A stretch of 64,000 nt of DNA from Spironucleus salmonicida (taxonomy: Eukaryota > Fornicata > Diplomonadida > Hexamitidae): positions 460,001 through 524,000 of the forward strand of contig CM035317.1 of assembly GCA_000497125.2 (NCBI GenBank), written 5' to 3'. The notes beneath the pieces are model-generated. The model was not told where the DNA came from. It searched no databases and was given only the letters and a program-made list of their open reading frames with translations. Position 1 is the stretch's first letter. Every line of letters begins with the position of its first letter. Made by a program: the position numbers and the translations under genes. Positions 12,021-25,564 of the stretch are shown here, piece after piece.

Positions 12021-12687
12021 GTTCCTGTTTTTACTGATTACTCAAAATCATACTTTCTATATACCTAAAACAAAATTGTCGGAATAGTAAAATTATTATG
12101 CCAAATTTAATTACATGTATTATAAATCATACCAATTAGTCTGTCATTTTATTAGATGTGCGAGATAATTTATTAAATGTTACAATGAAGCATAATAATA
12201 CATCTACTGTTATAAGTATTGATTTAAACTATATATATATAAACTAAAATTATTAAAATATATATAGCACCAATAAATAAAAATATATGCATTTAGTTTC
12301 TTTTTACATAATTAGTTATTCTTACTAATTATAATTTTAAAAATTTAGTTTTTAATATTTACTATTATATATTTATTCACTAGTTAGAATTATTAATTAA
12401 ACTTATTATCAATTTATATTATCTGCAATATATTTTACTACGAAGATTTACCGTAAAATTTATTCAATATACTATTAAACCCCTAGCATATTCAAATGAT
12501 TGCAAATTTTATTCGATCTGCGCTTATATTCCCTAATATCAACAAAAACACCTTTCCACTTGTTGCAGTTTTTATTTACTAATAACTAATTGCCAATTGC
12601 GTTCTATAGTGTAGTTGAATATATCCTAAAAATAACTCTGCTAATTTAGTACTTTCGCGCGTTATTAGTTTCCGAAGTCATTTTAAA

Positions 12688-14487
12688 ATGTCCGTCTTCA
12701 CATGCCCAGATAACATCTGCCCATTCGGCACTGTTTGCCCAACTGCTACGCCAGACGGGTCCCAGACTACCTGTAAAGCGTGCGACCGCTTCAAATGCGG
12801 AATCTGCGATCCCGAGAACACGGCAGTTTGCATCGGCTGCCCCCCTGGCAAGTTTCTGGTGGACAATAGCTGCGAATACTGCTCTTTCGGCTGCGAGAGT
12901 TGCTCAGACAGCAAACACTGCATGAAGTGCGAACCGGGCAGGTTCCTCGAAGACAATTACTGCTCAACGTGCGGTCCAGATTGCGATTCGTGCGCCTCTA
13001 GCACGGTATGTAATACCTGCAAACAGGGCTACTTTTTGACACCTGACCACACTTGCTAGAAATGCGTCGCCGGGTGCGCGGAGTGCTAGATGCCATAGCA
13101 GTGCACCAGGTGCGCGTCCGGGTTCCACTCCGTGGGCCAGACGTGCTAGCCCTGCCAGGAGAGGTGTGAAGAGTGCTCTAGCAGCACGAATTGCACGAGA
13201 TGCGCGCCCTCAGCCAGCCTCAAAAACAGCCTATGCGTATCCTGCGTACCGCACTGCGCCAAATGCTCAGAGTCTGGCAGTTGTGTAACCTGCGGAGACG
13301 GCTACGTCCTATAAAACTCCACCTGCGTGTCATGCGGGCCGCACTGCCGCGCCTGCAGCGCCGTTGGCGAGTGCCTGCTCTGCGAGAAGGACTACACGCT
13401 AGCAGTTCGTGGCGATGAGACGATATGCCGCTACACCGAATGCGACAAGTTGAACCCATGCAAGACCGGGAAGTACTGCCTCGCGGAGCGCGGCGGCAAC
13501 TACTGCTTCACGCTGGAGCCGAACTGCATCGCGCTGAGCGGTTTCCGCGTCTGCAGCCAGTGCGCCCCCCACTACGCAAGCTACATGAACGGATGCGAGA
13601 AGTGCGCGCCCAACTGCGAGTACTGCTTGAATGACCGCGTGTGCCAGAACTGCTTCGAGCGCTACTTTGTGAACGAAAAAAGCATCTGCGAGCGGTGTGC
13701 GCCAGGGTGCAAATTCTGCGTCAACGGCGCGACATGCTACGAGTGCCTCCCCGGGTACGCGCTCGCGGACGGCATCTGCGAAAAGCTGGAGAAAAGCGAG
13801 TGCCGCAGCAGCACGGATTGCCCTACCCAGAGCTTCTGCCTCTAAATTCCTCAGTTTTCGAGCTGCGAGACGTGCATTGCCAACTGCGAGAGGTGCTCCA
13901 GCTTCAACACCTGCGAGGTTTGCGCGCCGGGATTCGTCTTCCAGAATAATGCCTGCGTGCGCTGCCCGTCAGGCTGCGCCAGTTGCTACGACGCAGACAC
14001 GTGTGTTCAGTGCGATCGCGGGTATACTTTTGACGCTAATTTTGTGTGCGAGAAGTGTACGAGCGCAGCATCATGTGAGGCGTGCGAGAGCGGCTACTAG
14101 CTGCAGAACGGCTCTGAGTGCGTCTATCGCGGGTGCGCAGGCGAGAAGCAGTGCGGAGTTGGCGAGTTCTGCGAGGCGACTAATAACGTAGAGCAGTGTT
14201 AGGATTGTGAGACTGGCTGCGGGGGCTGTTTGGCCCGTGAAACTTGCAATTGGTGCGAGATTGGCTATCAGCTTGTCGATGGAAGATGCGAACAGTCCGT
14301 TCAAAAGGCAAGTGCTGGAGTGGCTTGGCTATTAACTGCTGTGATAAGTGTCATTGTTGCATGCATTGTGGGAGGGGTTGCTTACTTAGTTGTGAAGATG
14401 GGTAAAAATAAGGCGTTAAGGATGGGAATATAGAAAGACTTATATGAAGAAAACAGTGGTATTAGGACGCAATAACCATAAGAGTGA
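12688..14487 (+). CDS. Cysteine-rich membrane protein (CRMP), array copy 3
   Basis: 599 aa. Shares the ALRMGI tail with copies 2 and 4, and the SESGSC substitution (Ala to Ser, from GCTGG to TCTGG context near 13272) plus a synonymous GTA valine codon with copy 4 only. The protein is otherwise the same as copy 1. The shared changes suggest copies 3 and 4 are the most recent pair. Confidence 0.9.
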
Positions 14488-14924
14488 CCGGGATAAGTAC
14501 CTTAGGCTATATCAAAGTAACTCAGAAAATGCTGTTGTTTTTGGGAGCAGGCTATCCGTGCCAAGCCTAGTTATTTATGCACCAAATGTGTTATTTGAAT
14601 CATTCAACTAAATACATGAAAAGGATACGGGTGACTAGTTTAAGCGTAGAAGCTGACTAATTTTATAATAAAATCACAATATTACTACTTAGATTTCAAA
14701 TGCTTTGAGGTTATGTTTAATAACAATATTAAATGTTATGCTTAAAAATTGGGCGTATTAAAGTGATAAAGCTTTTGATTTAGACACGAAAATCCGTAAA
14801 GAAATACTTTAAATTAATTTTATAGAGCGTATAGAAAATCATTATAAAACTCTTGCCTTGTGAGGATTATAGTCACCTTAATCTTTTATAATTTCATCAG
14901 AACTTTTGAACTATACAGTATTAC

Positions 14925-15041
14925 GTAACCCTACCAAAAGTAGGGCTCGGCCGGCTTCGGTTTAAACAACGGAAAGTCATGGCTCTGGTCGCAACGCGGT
15001 CATAAAAATGACTGTGGCGGTTTTGAAACTGGAGAGTACTG
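14925..15041 (+). ncRNA. Array element copy 4
   Basis: 117 bases, the same single-base-deletion form as copy 3, in line with the shared history of CRMP copies 3 and 4. Confidence 0.5.
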
Positions 15042-15708
15042 GTTCCTGTTTTTACTGATTACTCAAAATCATACTTTCTATATACCTAAAACAAAATTGT
15101 CGGAATAGTAAAATTATTATGCCAAATTTAATTACATGTATTATAAATCATACCAATTAGTCTGTCATTTTATTAGATGTGCGAGATAATTTATTAAATG
15201 TTACAATGAAGCATAATAATACATCTACTGTTATAAGTATTGATTTAAACTATATATATATAAACTAAAATTATTAAAATATATATAGCACCAATAAATA
15301 AAAATATATGCATTTAGTTTCTTTTTACATAATTAGTTATTCTTACTAATTATAATTTTAAAAATTTAGTTTTTAATATTTACTATTATATATTTATTCA
15401 CTAGTTAGAATTATTAATTAAACTTATTATCAATTTATATTATCTGCAATATATTTTACTACGAAGATTTACCGTAAAATTTATTCAATATACTATTAAA
15501 CCCCTAGCATATTCAAATGATTGCAAATTTTATTCGATCTGCGCTTATATTCCCTAATATCAACAAAAACACCTTTCCACTTGTTGCAGTTTTTATTTAC
15601 TAATAACTAATTGCCAATTGCGTTCTATAGTGTAGTTGAATATATCCTAAAAATAACTCTGCTAATTTAGTACTTTCGCGCGTTATTAGTTTCCGAAGTC
15701 ATTTTAAA

Positions 15709-17508
15709 ATGTCCGTCTTCACATGCCCAGATAACATCTGCCCATTCGGCACTGTTTGCCCAACTGCTACGCCAGACGGGTCCCAGACTACCTGTAAAGC
15801 GTGCGACCGCTTCAAATGCGGAATCTGCGATCCCGAGAACACGGCAGTTTGCATCGGCTGCCCCCCTGGCAAGTTTCTGGTGGACAATAGCTGCGAATAC
15901 TGCTCTTTCGGCTGCGAGAGTTGCTCAGACAGCAAACACTGCATGAAGTGCGAACCGGGCAGGTTCCTCGAAGACAATTACTGCTCAACGTGCGGTCCAG
16001 ATTGCGATTCGTGCGCCTCTAGCACGGTATGTAATACCTGCAAACAGGGCTACTTTTTGACACCTGACCACACTTGCTAGAAATGCGTCGCCGGGTGCGC
16101 GGAGTGCTAGATGCCATAGCAGTGCACCAGGTGCGCGTCCGGGTTCCACTCCGTGGGCCAGACGTGCTAGCCCTGCCAGGAGAGGTGTGAAGAGTGCTCT
16201 AGCAGCACGAATTGCACGAGATGCGCGCCCTCAGCCAGCCTCAAAAACAGCCTATGCGTATCCTGCGTACCGCACTGCGCCAAATGCTCAGAGTCTGGCA
16301 GTTGTGTAACCTGCGGAGACGGCTACGTCCTATAAAACTCCACCTGCGTGTCATGCGGGCCGCACTGCCGCGCCTGCAGCGCCGTTGGCGAGTGCCTGCT
16401 CTGCGAGAAGGACTACACGCTAGCAGTTCGTGGCGATGAGACGATATGCCGCTACACCGAATGCGACAAGTTGAACCCATGCAAGACCGGGAAGTACTGC
16501 CTCGCGGAGCGCGGCGGCAACTACTGCTTCACGCTGGAGCCGAACTGCATCGCGCTGAGCGGTTTCCGCGTCTGCAGCCAGTGCGCCCCCCACTACGCAA
16601 GCTACATGAACGGATGCGAGAAGTGCGCGCCCAACTGCGAGTACTGCTTGAATGACCGCGTGTGCCAGAACTGCTTCGAGCGCTACTTTGTGAACGAAAA
16701 AAGCATCTGCGAGCGGTGTGCGCCAGGGTGCAAATTCTGCGTCAACGGCGCGACATGCTACGAGTGCCTCCCCGGGTACGCGCTCGCGGACGGCATCTGC
16801 GAAAAGCTGGAGAAAAGCGAGTGCCGCAGCAGCACGGATTGCCCTACCCAGAGCTTCTGCCTCTAAATTCCTCAGTTTTCGAGCTGCGAGACGTGCATTG
16901 CCAACTGCGAGAGGTGCTCCAGCTTCAACACCTGCGAGGTTTGCGCGCCGGGATTCGTCTTCCAGAATAATGCCTGCGTGCGCTGCCCGTCAGGCTGCGC
17001 CAGTTGCTACGACGCAGACACGTGTGTTCAGTGCGATCGCGGGTATACTTTTGACGCTAATTTTGTGTGCGAGAAGTGTACGAGCGCAGCATCATGTGAG
17101 GCGTGCGAGAGCGGCTACTAGCTGCAGAACGGCTCTGAGTGCGTCTATCGCGGGTGCGCAGGCGAGAAGCAGTGCGGAGTTGGCGAGTTCTGCGAGGCGA
17201 CTAATAACGTAGAGCAGTGTTAGGATTGTGAGACTGGCTGCGGGGGCTGTTTGGCCCGTGAAACTTGCAATTGGTGCGAGATTGGCTATCAGCTTGTCGA
17301 TGGAAGATGCGAACAGTCCGTTCAAAAGGCAAGTGCTGGAGTGGCTTGGCTATTAACTGCTGTGATAAGTGTCATTGTTGCATGCATTGTGGGAGGGGTT
17401 GCTTACTTAGTTGTGAAGATGGGTAAAAATAAGGCGTTAAGGATGGGAATATAGAAAGACTTATATGAAGAAAACAGTGGTATTAGGACGCAATAACCAT
17501 AAGAGTGA
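15709..17508 (+). CDS. Cysteine-rich membrane protein (CRMP), array copy 4
   Basis: 599 aa, indistinguishable by eye from copy 3 at the protein level. It is the last copy of the array. The trailer after it runs into the terminal element at 17946, which reverts to the CCCGTACC form seen at the left end. So the outer elements match each other and differ from the two inner ones at 11904 and 14925. Confidence 0.9.
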
Positions 17509-17945
17509 CCGGGATAAGTACCTTAGGCTATATCAAAGTAACTCAGAAAATGCTGTTGTTTTTGGGAGCAGGCTATCCGTGCCAAGCCTAGTTATTTATG
17601 CACCAAATGTGTTATTTGAATCATTCAACTAAATACATGAAAAGGATACGGGTGACTAGTTTAAGCGTAGAAGCTGACTAATTTTATAATAAAATCACAA
17701 TATTACTACTTAGATTTCAAATGCTTTGAGGTTATGTTTAATAACAATATTAAATGTTATGCTTAAAAATTGGGCGTATTAAAGTGATAAAGCTTTTGAT
17801 TTAGACACGAAAATCCGTAAAGAAATACTTTAAATTAATTTTATAGAGCGTATAGAAAATCATTATAAAACTCTTGCCTTGTGAGGATTATAGTCACCTT
17901 AATCTTTTATAATTTCATCAGAACTTTTGAACTATACAGTATTAC

Positions 17946-18063
17946 GTAACCCGTACCAAAAGTAGGGCTCGGCCGGCTTCGGTTTAAACAACGGAAAGTC
18001 ATGGCTCTGGTCGCAACGCGGTCATAAAAATGACTGTGGCGGTTTTGAAACTGGAGAGTACTG
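17946..18063 (+). ncRNA. Array element copy 5 (right end of array)
   Basis: Same sequence as copies 1 and 2 up to GAGAGTACTG. It then diverges (ACTCATG instead of GTTCCTG), marking the right boundary of the array. No CRMP array copy follows it. Confidence 0.5.
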
Positions 18064-18787
18064 ACTCATGTTTTTGGGATGAGTTAGTTACTACTTCATT
18101 ATATATTCTATGGTTTCTCATAGTAGGAATTACTAATACTACACTGTGATGTTAAAAAATCGTTATTTGCATCAATAAAAGTATCAATTGATTTAATCGT
18201 ATTATTAAAGCTTATATTTATATCTTATTGAAAACATATTCTACTATTACTATACTTAAACTTCAAAAGGCTGAATTATTGCATAATTAAATATGCTGAT
18301 TTTTATATATTAGAAATTGAATAGGGTTATTTTTAATACAAAATATAACATTAAATAGATATTGATGTACGAAATAATATTAATGTTATCTTAGATCATG
18401 TAAAGTTGCTCTATTTTTAGAAAATTGCATGAATTTATGGCAGTAGTCTGATTAATCTTGAACATTTTAAAAAAATATGTAATGTGGATTGTTGACAAAG
18501 AACTATACGAATTATTAGATATGACATCCTAGAGGATAGTAAATATGAATTTCTAATTCATTAATATAATAGAAGGTCAATAATATAATTTAGATTTAAC
18601 ATTAAAATTGTATGCAAGAAAATTGATCACATATTATATAGAAATATACATAATTGATGAAATACCCTGTTTTTGATATAAATAATACTTTTATTTCTAT
18701 ATAATATAACTACATATCTAACAATAAGTTTCTCTATTTACTAATATTATACAACTTTACCAAATCTGTATTACACAACTTAGTAAA
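18064..18787. other. AT-rich intergenic region
   Basis: About 720 bases without a supported gene, between the array and the EGF-like CRMP. It does not match the repeated leader of the array units, so the following gene has its own 5' flank. Confidence 0.6.
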
Positions 18788-21700
18788 ATGACTGCAGTGT
18801 GTCCAAAAGATTATGTATAAGCTGTAGACAGAGAAGGATACAAAGAATGCTATCCTGACGTATGTATAGATTCTAATAAGAAGGTATGCTCAGACTAGGG
18901 ACTTTGCCTTACAAACAAGGCCGGTAAAACGTCTTGCTACTGTGACAAGAATTTAGATCCAACTTAAAAGTGTTCGGTTTGTGCGAATGGCCTAGAACCA
19001 GTGGATGGTGTATGCTCGTACGCGGGATGCCTTATTGATGGAAAAATCTGCTCTGACAACGGAAGCTGTACTAATAGTATTTGCTCCTGCGCCAACAATT
19101 TTGACCCTGCATCAAAATGCTCAAAATGCGCTGAAAATGATATAATTGTCGAAATTTAAGGAAAATAACTATGCACAAAGGCGAGCTGTCTTAGCGCCGA
19201 TGGCAGGATTTGCGCCAATATAGGATCCTGCGAGAATGGAACTTGCCAGTGTTTTGAGGGCTATGACAGTGCCAGCTAATGCTAAAATTGCAATGCCGAG
19301 TATACGAAATTAGCTAACTATTGTATCCACAACAACTGCGTAAATGGCGAAAAGGTCTGCAACAACGACGGGCACTGCGATAAGAACAAAGAATGTATCT
19401 GCAGAGAAAAGTACGACCCGGCAAAATAGTGCTCTGAATGTATGGACGGCTATGCGGAAATAGACTAAGGCGGCGTCAAGACGTGCTAGATGGCTGGTTG
19501 TGTCGTAAATAAAACAATATGCAACAACATAGGGGCCTGCTCTAGAGATAAATGCTCGTGTTAAAAAAAGTTTGATCCAGCAACTAAGTGTACGTCATGT
19601 TAAGACGGTTTAAGCGTGTTTGATGGAGCTTGTATATCTAATTCTTGTATAACGGGGAAGAATATTTGTAACGGTAATGGTAGCTGCTCTTCAAACAAAT
19701 GCAGGTGCACAAACAATTTTGATCCTTAGAACCAGTGCTCGAGCTGCCTGGCAAATAACACGTTATTGGATGGAATTTGTGTTCCTACCCCTTGCATTTC
19801 AGGTAAAACAACTTGCAGCAACAAGGGGACCTGCTCTTCAAATAAATGCAGGTGCAGAAATAATTTGGACCCCACCCAAAAATGTTCTGCGTGTGTTGCA
19901 GGGAAAGAGTTGATAAATGAAGACTGCGTTGCCACTGCCTGTATTATCTCTGGCAAGATTTGCAGCGGAAACGGGACCTGCACGAATGACGCCTGCTAGT
20001 GCAACGAAAACTTTGGCACGAACTGCGCGGCTTGTCTTGAGAACTTCACTTTGTCAGGTGGGAAATGTATAGCAAATGCCTGTATTGGCGACGATAAATT
20101 AGTTTGCGGCGGGACCGGGACTTGCTCTTAAAATAAATGCAAGTGCACAAATAATTTTGATCCTGATAAACAGTGTTCTAAATGTATGGACGAAACCACG
20201 TTATTGGGTGGAATTTGTATTCCCACTCCTTGTGTTTTAGGTGATACAATTTGCAGCAACAAAGGGAGCTGCACGAAAAATGTATGCATCTGCAAGAATA
20301 ATTTTGATCCTGATAACCAGTGCTCTAGCTGCCTGGCAAATAATACACTATTGGGCGGCATTTGTATTCCGACTCCTTGTGTTTTAGGTGATACAATTTG
20401 CAACAACAAGGGGACCTGTAGGAATAATGCGTGCGTCTGCACAAACAATTTGGACCCCACCAAAAAATGTTCCGCGTGTACTGCAGATAAATAGTTAGTA
20501 AATGATGACTGCGTTGCCACTGCCTGTATTATCTCTGGCGTGATTTGCAGCGGAAACGGGACCTGCACGAATAACTCCTGTTAGTGCGGTCCTGGTTTTA
20601 AGCCTTAATGCGAAGGCTGCAAAGACGGTCTACAGATGGTCAATATTGACGATAAGAACGTTTGCACGGCCAGCGAGTGCCTCAAAGAAGGTGTTATTTG
20701 TGCCAACAACGGGACCTGCGATTTAGATAAGAAAACCTGTAACTGCAAAGAAAACTTCGGCACGGACTGCGCGACTTGTCTCACGGGCTTCACTTTGGTA
20801 GATTAAAAATGTATAGCAAGTGCCTGCGTTGACGACGATAACTTAATTTGCGGCGGGAACGGGACCTGCAAAGATAACACCTGCGCTTGCTCCGGCAACC
20901 AAGATCTAGCATAAAAGTGCAAAACGGGAATTTGTGCTACTGACTTCACTCTGGTAAGTGACGCATGCGTCTCAAATACTTGCCTAAAAGATAATATCAT
21001 TTGCAACAATCACGGAAATTGCACCAAGAACAAATGCGTCTGCTCCACTGGATATTCCGGCACACAATGTGTAGACTGTGCAAAGAATTACAGCAAGGCC
21101 GGAGCTGAGTGTTTCTCTACAAATTGTGTCGACTCAGGTACTGTATGCAACTCTTAAGGTAGATGTGCAAACTCATTTTTTTCCACGAGTTGCTAATGCA
21201 AAGGCTGGCTTGAACCCAAGTCAAAATGCAAAGACTGTGGTAAGAGCCTTGCTTCTTTAGGAGCAGACGGAAAACCCAATCCGATTCGTTGCATTCCCAA
21301 AATCTGCAGGGACTGCGACACGACTGCGGAGAACTCAACTTCAACGAAAATCTGTGACGTTGCTATAGCGACAACAGAATGCGGTGGGCTTGGTGCCTGT
21401 GTTAACGACCCCGTTGCAGCGGTTGCCGGCTTCCTTGTCCCAAAATGCTCGTGCAAAAGTGAAAATATGGAGAATTTTTGTTTAGGCTGCAAGGCAACCT
21501 TTATCCTCCACACGTATCCTGACAAGAGATTCATTTGCGCCCCTAACACCTGCTCCACGGACTGTCCCGATTCCAACTGCCTGTTCGACCGTGTCCTGAA
21601 AAAGTTCGTCTGCAGGTGCCCCACGAACTACGATCCCGCGAAAGGCTGCTCGGACTGTCTGAACCACTTTGACATCAAGTCGAACTGCCTCAACTGCAAG

Positions 21701-22093
21701 GCCGGCTTTTCCGAGAAGTCCGCCTGCCGCACCTGTAACTACGGCTACAGGCCGAACGCCCAGACCGGCTTCTGCGATTCCTGCCACCCCGGATTCGACA
21801 TCTAGCAGGACTGCAAGCAGTGCCTGGGCGGGCTCACCATCAGGAGCCGCTGCAAGCGCTGCGAGAACGGGTTCGCGTTCGACGGTGAGTCTTGCGTGAG
21901 CAACCTTCAGGGCTCGGTAGCCATTTTCGTCGTTGTCGGCGTCGTCATCGCGCTTACGCTCGTCATCACGATCGGAGTGTTCGTGGTCAAGTATTTGAGG
22001 AAGAAAAACGAGATAAGGTTCATGGCCCTGGAGCAGGAAGCGCAGGAGCTCAACGAGAGCATGCGCATGAACGAGTACAATACCGACATTTGA
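18788..22093 (+). CDS. Large EGF-repeat cysteine-rich membrane protein
   Basis: 1101 aa to TGA, with numerous TAR codons as Gln. The ectodomain consists mainly of about 15 EGF-like units of roughly 45 residues with the pattern C-x-G-x-G-x-C-x(4)-C-x-C-x(3)-FDP-x(3)-C-x(2)-C (for example CSNKGTCSSNKCRCRNNLDP). Near-duplicate units lie at 20161-20290 and 20303-20430. After a Cys-rich non-EGF segment come one membrane helix (SVAIFVVVGVVIALTLVITI, about residues 1042-1066) and a charged tail starting KYLRKKNEIRF. No signal peptide is visible (MTAVCPKDY). Likely a type I surface protein, possibly adhesive by analogy with tenascin-like EGF proteins. The last ~650 bases are much more GC-rich than the rest. 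Confidence 0.88.
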
Positions 22094-22304
22094 GGCGAAT
22101 GATACTATTGGAGCCTCACTATTTCTTAATTTAGGTATAAATAAGATATATATCCTAAACTTTAAAAATACTTGATAATTTTATTGTTCTCAATAGTTAA
22201 AGGTGATTTTCAACTTTGGCATTAAAAAATAAAATATTACATTAGCGATATTATATTACTATAGCCTAATAAATATTAACATTTACTTCCATTCCAAAAT
22301 TTAC

Positions 22305-24410
<2,106 letters not shown>

Positions 24411-24451
24411 TATTTTCAGTTTTTCTAAGCTTTTTTATAGTATATGTAAGT

Positions 24452-24868
24452 GAGAGTGCAATGCTCTCCATGTTCCAAATACTGATCGGAGATAGAAGTT
24501 TTATATATTCGTTCGTGATCCCTTTAGAGTTCGGTCGCCCAAGGGCTGTTTCGTCCGTCCGCTTCCGCTAACAATACGCCTTTAAATTGATCATAAATAA
24601 TAACCTCTTGTGAATTATGTTTTGAAAAAAATTAAGGGGTCGTGTTACCAAAAGCTGACCTAGCGGCGGGATAGTATCTACCGGGCTCCTTTTTTATTTG
24701 ATTTGATTTCTTGTGGGTACTTTTGGTCAAAAATCCGGCGCTTGGGCGGCCCGCCCCTCCCCCAATCTCTAAAGAGATCAAGGGTTTGAACGGACCACTT
24801 CATTTGTAATTTATATCAAATATCGAGAAATCAATTAATACTTACGGATTAAAATCGTAGTTTTTTTT
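24452..24868 (+). ncRNA. Candidate structured non-coding RNA downstream of MCM3
   Basis: Three nested long-range helices can be read by eye: 24517-24529 with 24767-24779 (12 of 13 pairs), 24533-24543 with 24741-24751 (11 pairs, one G-U) and 24647-24654 with 24720-24727 (8 pairs). A small hairpin (GAGAG/CTCTC, 24452-24468) precedes them. A hairpin at 24843-24859 followed by T8 at 24861-24868 looks like a Pol III stop. No coding frame is seen. The ends are guesses. It might be RNase P, RNase MRP, SRP or another stable RNA; I could not identify signature motifs. Confidence 0.6.
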
Positions 24869-25056
24869 GATTTTTTAATTAAAAATTCCGAAAGATCAAT
24901 AAAACAGCATTGGTGGGTTTTAAAGGGTGTCCTAACTACTCCATGTTTGATAAATAGCGACCACGACGAGTGATTAAAGAGGTTTTTTTTAATTGTGTAT
25001 GTGATTTTGAGTGTATAAAAATGGGATATAATTTAAGCGATTTAATTTTGCTTAAT
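24869..25056. other. Non-coding interval with a second oligo-T stop
   Basis: GC-richer patches (for example GGGTGTCCTAACTACTCC, 24925-24942) end at a T8 run at 24983-24990, similar to the run at 24861. This may be another short Pol III transcript or an extension of the neighbouring RNA. No protein frame is supported. Confidence 0.4.
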
Positions 25057-25099
25057 GCGATCCGGCCGGAAACAAATCTCTAAGGTGATCGCTTTCCGG
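25057..25099 (+). ncRNA. H-type pseudoknot candidate
   Basis: Two interleaved perfect helices: GCGATC (25057-25062) with GATCGC (25087-25092), and CCGGAAA (25066-25072) with TTTCCGG (25093-25099). The order a-b-a'-b' defines an H-type pseudoknot with 6 and 7 bp stems that abut at 25092/25093, as expected for coaxial stacking. It lies in the non-coding interval after MCM3, so it is probably part of an RNA gene. Confidence 0.5.
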
Positions 25100-25261
25100 G
25101 TTTCTTGTAATGTTATTTTGATAAGTTATTCTGTTTTTATTTTATAATTTAATCTTTATGTTTGTTGATCATTTAATTAATCAAATGTACCTTTGATTGT
25201 ACTCGATGAATCTAGTAGTAAGTAATACTTAGGTAAAGTATGATGTTGTTGTTTTAAATTT

Positions 25262-25338
25262 GAAAACAGAAAGCCATGGTTTATGGTCGCAACGCGGGCA
25301 TAAACAATGACCTGACGAGTTTGAAATTGGAGATTACA
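25262..25338 (+). ncRNA. Divergent copy of the CRMP-array element
   Basis: Matches the 3' two-thirds of the array element: AGAAAGCCATGG, GGTCGCAACGCGGGCAT, AATGACCTG, then GTTTGAAATTGGAGATTAC. The CAT/ATG hairpin position is kept, with one former G-U pair now G-C and one A-U pair now a G-A mismatch. The CCCTAC hairpin of the array copies is absent. No CRMP gene is adjacent. Conservation outside the array argues for a function of its own, such as a small RNA. Confidence 0.5.
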
Positions 25339-25564
25339 AGATCATGGTTTTAGTATGTAGTACTTACTACTTGATATTTTCTTATGAGCTCTAGCGCTGG
25401 ATCGCAGATTTGGGACGCTTTCAGCTTGAAATTTCGTCTAGATAAGCTGAATTGAATGCTTTCGATGAATTACATCACCTCATCGTGGTTTGCTGGGCTT
25501 CAAATTAGAGAAATTTGATTAGTTGATGCAAATGATGTATAATGACATAACGAAATAATAGATA

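Larger units (their letters stand above)
5860..18063 (+). repeat. Tandem array: four CRMP genes and five copies of a 118-bp element
   Basis: A unit of 3021-3022 bp is repeated four times: element, about 670 bp AT-rich leader, CRMP gene, about 440 bp trailer. Element copies begin at 5860, 8882, 11904, 14925 and 17946, so the array starts and ends with the element. Copies differ at only a handful of positions (for example a one-base deletion in the third and fourth elements, and G/T and T/A changes near 13272-13287 in copies 3 and 4). Such identity in non-coding as well as coding DNA points to very recent expansion or continuing homogenisation. Homology stops abruptly at 5860 on the left and about 18063 on the right. 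Confidence 0.95.

Noticed and set aside
5860-18063. Regularly spaced repeats as a CRISPR array
   Set aside because: Units are 3 kb with protein genes between repeats in a eukaryotic context; no short spacers.
25266-25315. Resemblance of ACAGAAAGCCATGG...CGCAA...ATGAC to U6 snRNA
   Set aside because: The invariant ACAGAGA box is not kept (ACGGAAAG in the array copies), and the stem layout does not follow U6; the match looks coincidental.
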